From: Cellulosimicrobium cellulans
GTDB taxonomy: Bacteria > Actinomycetota > Actinomycetes > Actinomycetales > Cellulomonadaceae
Assembly: GCF_016907755.1 (NCBI RefSeq)
Contig: NZ_JAFBCN010000001.1
Location: forward strand, 3,534,001-3,598,000
Direction of reading: 5' to 3'
Length of the DNA stretch: 64,000 bases
Shown: positions 15,480 through 23,024 of the stretch, in pieces
Position numbering within the stretch: position 1 is the first letter of the stretch
Layout: every line of letters begins with the position of its first letter
Position numbers and translations under genes: made by a program
The notes under the pieces: generated by a model
Databases searched by the model: none
What the model saw: only the letters and a program-made list of their open reading frames with translations
Told to the model about the DNA's origin: nothing

Positions 15480-18400
15480 TCAGGAGCAGCGCGGGACGAC
15501 GACGGCCTGCGTGACCGTCTGCGTCCCCTCCTCCCCCGTGGCCGTGACGGTGACGTCGACGTCCCCGGTCGCGCCGCGGGCGGCGAACGACTGGTAGGCG
15601 TTCGCGCCGGGAGCGACGGCCGTGAAGGACCGCGAGCCCACGCCCGTGGTGAGGTCGACGTCGACGGCCCCGGCGGAGGCGTTCGCCGCGCGCACCGCCA
15701 CGTACGGGGTCCCGGCGAGGCAGCGCGGGGAGACCGTCACGTCGACGAGGTGGACGTCCGCGGCGGGCTCGGTCGCGATCGCGAACACGTGCAGGTCGTC
15801 GACGTCGGGGAACGTCACGGCGACCACGCGCCGGCCCTCGGGGGCGGTGTACGGGTCCGTGGCGAACACGAACGCGCTGTCCTTGTCGCCGTTGCGCCGG
15901 TTCATCTGCGCGACGACGGAGTTGCCCTCCACGGGCGACCCGTCCGCGCTGGGCAGCACCCAGTCACCGAAGCCGATCGTCGTGGACGCGGTGCTGCCGT
16001 CGTCGAGCGTCACGACCGCGGTCCCGCGGTGGGTCCCGTCGGTTGCCGCGCCGACGAACGCGAGCCGGCTCGTCGGCGCGTCGAGCCGCACGGTCTCGCC
16101 GGTGAGCGTGACCGAGTCCGGGCGCCCCACGGGCGAGGACGGCCACGTGAACGCCAGGCCGTCGACCTCGTGCACCGACCCGGGCGTGAGCCCGGCGTCG
16201 GCGAGCGCCTCGCGCGAGAACGAGTTGCCGGCCGCGTCGAAGTTCCCGACGCCACGGTTCGCCTCGGGCGCGGTGCCGACCGTGTCGTAGGCCGCGACGA
16301 GCGACCCGGGCGCGGCGACGAGGACGGTGAGGGGCACCTCGACGTCGTCGTCCCCGGCCGAGACCACGAGGCGCGCGTCGTGGTACCCGGACGCGACGCC
16401 GGCACCCACCTGGACGGGGACCGTCCCGGTGAGGTGGCCCGAGCCGTCGTCGACGAGCGCGGGCTCGCCGACCCCGATGCCGTCGGGAGCATCGACCGCG
16501 ACGCGCACGTCCGCGGCGTCGGCCCCGAAGAGCTGCACGGCCACCGACGCGTCGGCCGACCCGCCGGGCGCGACCGTCACGAGGCCCGGGTCCGCCGCGG
16601 CGACGACGGCGGACTCGCCGCCGCGCCACGACGGCGGCGCGTCCTCGATCGCGGTCCCCCACGTGGTGTCGCGCTCGGTCGACATCGCGAGCTCGACGAC
16701 GCCGCCCTCGTGCGCCACGTGGCGCGGCAGCGAGGTCCCGTCCCAGGCCGCGCCGTCGACCGTGACGCCGCTGATGTAGCGGGCGCCGGTCGAGGCGCCG
16801 GGGGCGCGCAGGTCGAGCGTGTCGCCCTCGCCGAGGTCGACCACGACGCGGTCGAAGCGCGGCGCGTTGAGCGCCAGCACGTCCGTGCCGGGCGTCGTCG
16901 GGTACAGACCCATGGCAGCCCACACGTACCAGCCGGCCTGGGCGCCGAGGTCGTCGTTGCCGGGCTTGCCGTTCGGCTCGGGCCGGAACAGCGTGGAGGT
17001 CAGCTCGTCGACGAGCTCGCTCGTGCGCCACGGCTGGCCCACGTAGTCGTACAGCCACGGGACGCCGAAGTTCGGCTCGTTGCCGATCCACAGGTACGGC
17101 TCGTTGGGTCCGGCGTTGTGCTGCGCGGTGAACGCGTCGAGCCGCTCCACGGTGGCCTCGCGCCCGCCGAGCGCCTCGGTGAGCGCCGCGACGTTCTGGG
17201 GCACGAGCCACGTGTACTGCTCCGCGTTGCCCTCGTCGAAGCCCTCCTGACCGAACCCGCCGCCGCCCTGCGACCGCACGAACGTCCCGTCCTCGTTGCG
17301 GGCGCCCGCCGTGCGGGTCACCGGGTCGTGCACGTTCTGCCACCACTGGCCGCGCGCGGCGTACTCGGTGGCGACGTCGTCCTGGCCGAGCGCGGCCGCG
17401 AGCTGGCCGATCGCGAAGTCGGCGATCGACCACTCGAGCGTGATGGACGCGCCGACGACGCGGTGGTCGCCGCGGAACTCCTCGGTCTGCGGCGCGTAGC
17501 CGCGCTCCAGGTAGGTCTCGATCCCGCGCCGCTGGACGTACCCGTTCTCCGTGGGCGCCGCGCTCGTCGCGCCCTTGACCATGTGCGCGAGCGCCGACTC
17601 CGCGTCGAAGTCGCGCGCCCCGAACGCGTACATGCTCGCGATGAGCGGCACCGAGGAGTCGCCCGTCATCTGGCCCGTGTGCTGGTTCGCGACGGGCCAC
17701 CGCGGCAGCCACCCGGACTGGTCGGCGACCTCGACGAGCGACTGCGCCATGTCCGACGCGCGGTCGGGCGCCAGGAGGGCCTGGAGCGCGCCGAGCGACC
17801 GGTAGGTGTCCCAGTCGGAGAAGTTCGCGTACCGCTCGTGACCCTCCGGAGCGGTGTGGACCGCGCCGTCGAACCCGATGTACCGCCCGTCCACGTCGGT
17901 GAACGTGTTCGGGTGCAGCAGCGAGTGGTAGAGCGAGGTGTAGAACATCGTGAGGTCGTCCTCGTCCTGCCCCGCGACGCGGACCTTCCCGAGCAGGTCG
18001 GCCCACGCGGCGCGGTTCGCGTCGCGCACGGCGTCGAAGTCGAAGCCCGGGATCTCGGCCGCGAGGTTGGCGCGCGCGCCCTCGACGCTCACGTAGGACA
18101 TGCCGACCTTCGCGTGCACGGTCGCGCCGGGCGCGAAGGTGAGCCACGCGCCCGCGCCGTTGCCGTCGGCCGACGGGTCGCCGGGCGAGACGGTCGAGCC
18201 CTGCCACGTGCCGAACGCCTGCGCGTCCTGGTCGAGCTCGATCGCGAAGTACGTCGTGTGGGTGTTGTTCTTGCCACAGAACCCGCCGCTCGTCACCGAC
18301 CCGGTGACCGTGCGCGCGTCCTCGACCTGGACCGTCGCGTTCCGCACGCTCGCGAGCGAGCCCGCGGCGTTGACGATCACCTGCGACGCGGCGTCGCCCT

Positions 18401-18965
18401 CCGGGTAGTCGAACGTCAGCCCGCCCGAGCGGGTCGCGGCCGACAGCTCCGCCTCGATCCCCGACGACTGGAGCGTCACCGCGTACCGGCCGACCTTCGC
18501 GCTCTCCGCGTCGTGGCTGAACGCCTCCTTGCGGTCCCACGGGTACTGCCCGACGTCGCCCGTCACCGGGAGGATCGGGACGTCGCCGAAGATCCAGCAC
18601 CCGGCCGCCGCGTGCGTCATGGAGAAGCCACGGATCGCCTGGTGCGAGTACCGGTAGCCGGCGTACGCCTTGTCGCCGTTGCCCACGGAGACCTGGGTGT
18701 CGGGCGAGAGCTGCATCATGCCGAACGGCATCGACGGTCCGGGGAAGTTGTTGATCTCCCCGACGACGCCCGTCGCCTGGCCGGTGCCGACGAACGGGTC
18801 GACGTAGGAGACGGGGTCCTCGACGAGGTCGGGTGCGGCGGCGAGCGCCGGGCCTGCGAGCCCGACGGCGGGCGCGAGAGAGAGGCCGGCGGCCAGGACC
18901 GCCGTGGCGGAGACCGCCGCAACGGCGCGCCGCACCGTGGTGCGCGCGAGACGTGTTCGAGACAT
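15480..18965 (-). CDS. Secreted GH92 alpha-mannosidase with Gal-binding-like and shared C-terminal domains
   Basis: 1161 residues. A Tat/Sec-like signal (MSRTRLARTTVRR plus hydrophobic stretch to about residue 44) leads to the GH92 domain, which opens with VDPFVGT at 54-60 and PGPSMPFGMMQLSPD. Further marks are SDWDTYRSLGALQALLAPD, the general-acid region DEGNAEQYTW (Glu near 578) and GNDDLG (about 669-674) followed by GWYVWAAMGLYPTTPG. GH92 enzymes are Ca-dependent inverting exo-alpha-mannosidases of yeast-type or N-glycan mannans. After the catalytic part come a NEW3-like beta domain, a galactose-binding-like domain (about 880-1065) and the shared Cys-bounded domain (about 1075-1161, RCLAG Cys at 1082). 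GAGGA precedes the ATG at 18965; an in-frame GTG 12 nt upstream has no ribosome site. Confidence 0.93.
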   Translation of the reverse strand: MSRTRLARTTVRRAVAAVSATAVLAAGLSLAPAVGLAGPALAAAPDLVEDPVSYVDPFVGTGQATGVVGEINNFPGPSMPFGMMQLSPDTQVSVGNGDKAYAGYRYSHQAIRGFSMTHAAAGCWIFGDVPILPVTGDVGQYPWDRKEAFSHDAESAKVGRYAVTLQSSGIEAELSAATRSGGLTFDYPEGDAASQVIVNAAGSLASVRNATVQVEDARTVTGSVTSGGFCGKNNTHTTYFAIELDQDAQAFGTWQGSTVSPGDPSADGNGAGAWLTFAPGATVHAKVGMSYVSVEGARANLAAEIPGFDFDAVRDANRAAWADLLGKVRVAGQDEDDLTMFYTSLYHSLLHPNTFTDVDGRYIGFDGAVHTAPEGHERYANFSDWDTYRSLGALQALLAPDRASDMAQSLVEVADQSGWLPRWPVANQHTGQMTGDSSVPLIASMYAFGARDFDAESALAHMVKGATSAAPTENGYVQRRGIETYLERGYAPQTEEFRGDHRVVGASITLEWSIADFAIGQLAAALGQDDVATEYAARGQWWQNVHDPVTRTAGARNEDGTFVRSQGGGGFGQEGFDEGNAEQYTWLVPQNVAALTEALGGREATVERLDAFTAQHNAGPNEPYLWIGNEPNFGVPWLYDYVGQPWRTSELVDELTSTLFRPEPNGKPGNDDLGAQAGWYVWAAMGLYPTTPGTDVLALNAPRFDRVVVDLGEGDTLDLRAPGASTGARYISGVTVDGAAWDGTSLPRHVAHEGGVVELAMSTERDTTWGTAIEDAPPSWRGGESAVVAAADPGLVTVAPGGSADASVAVQLFGADAADVRVAVDAPDGIGVGEPALVDDGSGHLTGTVPVQVGAGVASGYHDARLVVSAGDDDVEVPLTVLVAAPGSLVAAYDTVGTAPEANRGVGNFDAAGNSFSREALADAGLTPGSVHEVDGLAFTWPSSPVGRPDSVTLTGETVRLDAPTSRLAFVGAATDGTHRGTAVVTLDDGSTASTTIGFGDWVLPSADGSPVEGNSVVAQMNRRNGDKDSAFVFATDPYTAPEGRRVVAVTFPDVDDLHVFAIATEPAADVHLVDVTVSPRCLAGTPYVAVRAANASAGAVDVDLTTGVGSRSFTAVAPGANAYQSFAARGATGDVDVTVTATGEEGTQTVTQAVVVPRCS

Positions 18966-19010
18966 GCGGGTCCTCACGGGACGAAGGAGCGGGAGGGCAG
19001 GGATGGAGGA

Positions 19011-19044
19011 CGGTGGTGCGGGACCGTGCGGCCCCGCACCACCG
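19011..19044. terminator. Hairpin downstream of the second GH92 gene
   Basis: CGGTGGTGCGGG (19011-19022) and CCCGCACCACCG (19033-19044) form a perfect 12-bp stem just after the minus-strand stop at 19049. It should separate or attenuate transcription into the next mannosidase gene. Confidence 0.65.
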
Positions 19045-19048
19045 TCGA

Positions 19049-22000
19049 TCAGGAGCAGGCGGCGGCGGCGTACGCGGCCGTGACCTGCTGGGGCTCGCCG
19101 TCGGGCGTCGTCACGGTGACCGTGACCTCGCCCGCCTCGACGCCGGCGGCGCGGGTGGCGAACGACTGGTACGCGTTCGCCCCGGGCGCGACGTCACCGA
19201 AGAGCTTCGAGCCGTACGGCGTCGCGAGCTCGATCGCGGCGGCCTGCTCGCCGGTGTTGAGCGCGCGCACCGCGACGAACGCCTTGCCGGCGAGGCAGCG
19301 GGCCTGTGCCGTGACCTCGACCTGCGGCGCGGGGACGACCCCCGTCGCGTCGGTCGCGATCGCGAACACGTGGAACCGCTCGTCGTCCGGCAGCGTGACC
19401 GACGTCAGGACCTTGCCGTCGGGGATCGCGACGGGCGCGGTGGCGTAGAGGCCGCAGCCGATCTTCTGCACGTTCTCGCGGTCGCCGCGCGCCCCCGCCT
19501 TCGCGACCGTGATGTTGCCGGGCTCGGGCGAGCCCGTGCACCAGTCGCTGAGCCGCACGTCGACGGTCTGCGACGTGCCGTCGGCGAACCCGAGCACGAG
19601 GCCTCCCCCGTGCGTGCCGTGCGTGCTCGTCCCCACCACCGAGAGGTGGCGGGCCGAGCGCAGGTGCTCGGGCACCTCGAGGACCTCGCCGCTCGCGGCG
19701 ACGTTGTCGGGCGTGCCCGCCGGCGGTGCCCCGAGCGTGTAGGTGAGGTCCGTGCCCGGCACGGTGAGCTCCAGACCCTGGACGGCGCCGAGGTCAGCGA
19801 GCAGGTCGCGCAGGAGATAGGCGCCCGAGCCGTCGAGGTTCGCGTTGGCCGCCCCGGCGTCGCCGATGCCGACGTTGTCGAACGCGCCCGCGATCCACGA
19901 CTCTCCGGACACCACGACCTGCACCTCGCGCACCGCCTCGGTGCCCGCGGCGTCACGCACGACGAGCCGCACGGTGTGGAGCCCCGGCTCGGCGTCCGCG
20001 GGTGCGGCGAGCGTGACCGTGCCCTCGACCGTGGCCGGCAGGCCGGCGGACTCGGCGGTCCAGTCGGCGAGGTCGGTCGTCGCGGTGACCGCGCCGTCGG
20101 ACGTCACCGCGAGCGTCCCGCTGGACGTCCCCGCGCCCTGCGCGACGACCTGGACGGCGACGTCGGTCTGCCCGCCCGGCGTGAGGACCGGCTGTCGCGG
20201 CGTCGCCCCGACGAACAGGCGCTCGACCGTGCCGTCCGCGGGCACGACGGCGCCCGGCGAGGCCGCGGGGTCGGTCGCCCACGCGGACGGCTCGGTGCCG
20301 ACGGTCACGTCGAGCGTGCCCGCCGCGGTGAGCTCGTCACCCGTGACCCAGGCGCGGTCGAGCGGCTCGCCGCCGAGCGACACGGACTGCGTGTAGTGCG
20401 CGTCGGGCGCGACACCGTCCGCCGTGAGGTGCAGCGAGTCCCGACCGAAGACCTCGGGGTCGAGCGTGATGGTCACGTCGTCGAACAGCGGGGTCGTCAG
20501 GCCCCACAGGTCGGTGCCCGGCACGATCGGGTACACGCCGATCGACGACAGCACGTGCCAGGCGGACATGGTGCCGAGGTCGTCGTTGCCCGTGACGCCG
20601 TCGGGGCCGTCGGTGAACAGCGTCGACGCGGCGCGCACGACGTCCGTCGTCTTCCAGGGCTGCCCGGTCCACAGGTAGACGTACGGCGCGTGGAGGTTCG
20701 GCTCGTTGTTCGGGTTGTAGGTCTCCCAGCCGTAGTAGTCGTACGTGCCGTTGACCCAGACCTCGCTCGCGACGCGCGCGGGGTCGGCGACGAGTTCGTC
20801 GTACGCGAAGAACGCGTCGAGGCGGTCGATCGCGGCGTCGGTACCGCCCATGAGGTCGAACAGGCCCGGCACGTCCTGCGGCACGAGCCACTGGTACTGG
20901 ACGGCCGTGCCCTCGTGGAACCCGTCGGAGTGCGCGGGGTCCGCGTCGCCGACGAAGAAGCCGTCGGCGCTGCGCGCCCGGAAGTTGCCCGTGCGCGGGT
21001 CGAAGACGTTGCGGTAGCTCTGGCCGCGGGCCGCGTACCGGTCGGCGTCCTCGTCGTGGCCGAGGCCGCGCGCCATCGTCGAAAGCATCGCGTCGGCGAG
21101 GGCGTACTCCATGGTCGCCGAGGCGCCGTGCTGGAGGTCGTAGTCCCCCGGCTTGCCGGAGCGCGCGGGCTCGTGCGGGACGAACCCGTCGCGCAGGTAC
21201 TCGACGTTCGCCGCGCGTCCGTTGAACGGCGAGTCGGCGGGCGGGACGCCGTCGGCGTTCTGCTGCAGGACGGCGTACGTCTCCTCCTCGTGGCCCGCGA
21301 GCAGGCCCTGCCGCCAGGCGCTGACGAGGAACGGCGTCGCCGGGTCGCCGGTCATGATGTTCGTCTCGACCGTGCCGTAGCCCCAGCGCGGGAGCCAGCC
21401 GCCCTGCTGGCCCTGGCGCACGAGGGAGAGCGCCATGTCGGCAGACTCGTCGGGCGCGAGCAGGTACAGGAGCTGCTGCTGGGTGCGGTACGTGTCCCAG
21501 AGCGAGTAGTTCTGGTAGTACGTGAAGTCCGGTTCCGCGGCGTGGACCTCCTGGTCCCAGCCGCGGTAGCGCCCGTCGACGTCGGAGCCGACGTTCGGCG
21601 CGAGGAAGCTGCGGTAGAGCGACGAGTAGAACGTGCGCAGGTCGTCCTCGGCCCCCTGCCCGACCTGCACGAGGCCGAGGCGCTCCTCCCAGGCCGAGCG
21701 CGCGGCGTCGTGCACGGCGTCGAACGTGCCGGTCTCCGCCGCGAGGTTCGCCGCGGCGCCGTCGGCGCCGACGTAGCTCATCGCGGTGACGGCCTCGACG
21801 TCGAGGTCGCCGCCCGTGGTGTCGAACGTGACGTACGCGCCGCGCCGCCCCTCGCCCCCGGACGCGGCGTCCGAGCCCGCGGTGACGGTCGCGCCATCCC
21901 ACGTGCCGTGCGCGACGAAGGGGCGGTCGAAGGTCGTGCGGGTCCAGATCGTCTGCGGCTCGGTGTCCTGGCAGAAGCCGCGCACGGTGATCCGGGTCTC

Positions 22001-22735
22001 GACCGTGCGGTCGTCGACGACGCGCACGTCGGACTCCGTCACGCGGTTGAGCGCCTGGCCAGCGTTGAGCAGGACGTTGGCCTGCGCCGTCGCGGGGAAC
22101 GTGTACCGCTGGACGCCCGTGCGCGCGGTCGCGGTGAGCTCGGCCTCGATCGTGCCCGCGGCGGCCTGGAGGCCGACGCGGTAGTACCCCGGCGAGGCCT
22201 CCTCGTCGTCGTGCGAGAAGCCGAGCGCGTACTGGCCGTAGTCGGTGGACGTGATCGCGCCCGTCGTCGGCAGGGTCGGGAGCGGGCCGCCGAGGCCGCA
22301 GCCGACGCCCGACAGGTGCACGAGCGAGAACCCGCGCACCGACGTGCGGTCGTAGTCGTACCCGACGTTGTGGCCGTTGTCCGGCGAGAGCTGCACCATG
22401 CCGAACGGCACGGCGGCGCCGGGGTAGGTGTTGCCGTCGTCCTTGGTCCCGATGAACGGGTTCACGTAGTCGACCAGCGGGCCGTCGACGGCGGCAGCGG
22501 CGGCATCGGACCCCGTCGCTGCCTCCGTCCCGGTGGCGGTCGCGGGCGACGCCCCGATCCCGGGCGCGGCGTACGCAGCCAGCGGGAGCGCGAGGCTCGC
22601 CGCGGTGGCGAGGGCGACGACGGCGCCGCCCGCGCGACGCCGGTGTCCGCCGGGACGCGGCGGACGAGAGCGGGACGGTCCGGTACGGGCCGGGAATGGA
22701 TCGCGATCAGCGTTGACAGCGCTGTCTGTCCGCAT
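19049..22735 (-). CDS. Secreted GH92 alpha-mannosidase, LacI-type operators at its start
   Basis: 1228 residues. A long signal region (Arg-rich n-region, hydrophobic core AVVALATAASLALPLAAYAA near residues 35-55) is followed by GH92: YVNPFIGTKDDG, PFGMVQLSPDNG, LWDTYRTQQQLLYLLAPDE, the acid region GFHEGTAVQYQW (Glu608) and GNDDLG (716-721) with MSAWHVLSSIGVYPIVPG. Beta-sandwich segments and a galactose-binding-like domain precede the shared C-terminal domain (about 1140-1228, RCLAG Cys near 1147). The acid Glu is kept, so a normal exo-mannosidase is expected rather than a mannosyl-phosphate uncapping type. The ATG at 22735 has GGAG; it is preferred over an upstream start because the operators lie around it. 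Confidence 0.93.
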   Translation of the reverse strand: MRTDSAVNADRDPFPARTGPSRSRPPRPGGHRRRAGGAVVALATAASLALPLAAYAAPGIGASPATATGTEAATGSDAAAAAVDGPLVDYVNPFIGTKDDGNTYPGAAVPFGMVQLSPDNGHNVGYDYDRTSVRGFSLVHLSGVGCGLGGPLPTLPTTGAITSTDYGQYALGFSHDDEEASPGYYRVGLQAAAGTIEAELTATARTGVQRYTFPATAQANVLLNAGQALNRVTESDVRVVDDRTVETRITVRGFCQDTEPQTIWTRTTFDRPFVAHGTWDGATVTAGSDAASGGEGRRGAYVTFDTTGGDLDVEAVTAMSYVGADGAAANLAAETGTFDAVHDAARSAWEERLGLVQVGQGAEDDLRTFYSSLYRSFLAPNVGSDVDGRYRGWDQEVHAAEPDFTYYQNYSLWDTYRTQQQLLYLLAPDESADMALSLVRQGQQGGWLPRWGYGTVETNIMTGDPATPFLVSAWRQGLLAGHEEETYAVLQQNADGVPPADSPFNGRAANVEYLRDGFVPHEPARSGKPGDYDLQHGASATMEYALADAMLSTMARGLGHDEDADRYAARGQSYRNVFDPRTGNFRARSADGFFVGDADPAHSDGFHEGTAVQYQWLVPQDVPGLFDLMGGTDAAIDRLDAFFAYDELVADPARVASEVWVNGTYDYYGWETYNPNNEPNLHAPYVYLWTGQPWKTTDVVRAASTLFTDGPDGVTGNDDLGTMSAWHVLSSIGVYPIVPGTDLWGLTTPLFDDVTITLDPEVFGRDSLHLTADGVAPDAHYTQSVSLGGEPLDRAWVTGDELTAAGTLDVTVGTEPSAWATDPAASPGAVVPADGTVERLFVGATPRQPVLTPGGQTDVAVQVVAQGAGTSSGTLAVTSDGAVTATTDLADWTAESAGLPATVEGTVTLAAPADAEPGLHTVRLVVRDAAGTEAVREVQVVVSGESWIAGAFDNVGIGDAGAANANLDGSGAYLLRDLLADLGAVQGLELTVPGTDLTYTLGAPPAGTPDNVAASGEVLEVPEHLRSARHLSVVGTSTHGTHGGGLVLGFADGTSQTVDVRLSDWCTGSPEPGNITVAKAGARGDRENVQKIGCGLYATAPVAIPDGKVLTSVTLPDDERFHVFAIATDATGVVPAPQVEVTAQARCLAGKAFVAVRALNTGEQAAAIELATPYGSKLFGDVAPGANAYQSFATRAAGVEAGEVTVTVTTPDGEPQQVTAAYAAAACS
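22711..22730. promoter_or_regulatory. LacI-type operator inside the first codons of the second GH92 gene
   Basis: GACAGC-GCTGTC is a perfect 12-bp palindrome with the CGC-type centre of LacI-family operators. It occupies roughly codons 4-7 of the mannosidase gene. Its left half, GTTGACAGC, is identical to that of the upstream operator centred 128 bp away. Confidence 0.6.
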
Positions 22736-22839
22736 GTGGTGCTCCCCTTGGTCCCACGGCGGCGTGGGGTCGGTGGTCATCGATGACTCGGAGGCCGGGA
22801 CCGGCCTCGACGCCGGTCCCGCGGCATACCCTCGCACAC

Positions 22840-22857
22840 GTTGACAGCGCTATCAAC
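22840..22857. promoter_or_regulatory. LacI-type operator upstream of the second GH92 gene
   Basis: GTTGACAGCGCTATCAAC is an 18-bp palindrome with a single mismatched pair and the central GC-GC step typical of LacI-family sites. On the minus strand its TTGATA could serve as a -35 with GAGGGT 17 nt downstream as -10, so a bound repressor would block initiation. Confidence 0.65.
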
Positions 22858-23012
22858 CCCTTGTGCCCCGATCTCCCGATCTTCCGAACCCGGGGTCGTC
22901 CCCCAGTCCGGCGGGGAACCGGGGAACAACCCCGGGTTCGGCAGCGCCAGATCCGCACCGACCCCGCGGCCGGTGCGACGGGCTGCCGACGACCCCGGTG
23001 CTCCACACCTGA

Positions 23013-23018
23013 CAGACT
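23013..23018 (+). promoter_or_regulatory. Leaderless -10 box (CAGACT) of the helicase gene
   Basis: CAGACT lies 6 nt before the GTG at 23025. Confidence 0.45.
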
Positions 23019-23024
23019 CGTCCC

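Noticed and set aside
15480-22735. Mannosyl-phosphate uncapping GH92 (acid residue replaced)
   Set aside because: Both enzymes keep Glu in the EGNAxQY / EGTAxQY region that supplies the general acid, so normal exo-mannosidase chemistry is more likely.
15372-22786. Two very long plus-strand frames opposite the GH92 genes
   Set aside because: They are antisense to clear secreted mannosidases, have Arg/Val/Asp-biased composition and no domain pattern.
22841-22846. TTGACA as a plus-strand -35 for the helicase gene
   Set aside because: It is part of a palindrome, no -10 box stands at 16-18 nt, and the helicase has a CAGACT box 6 nt before its start.
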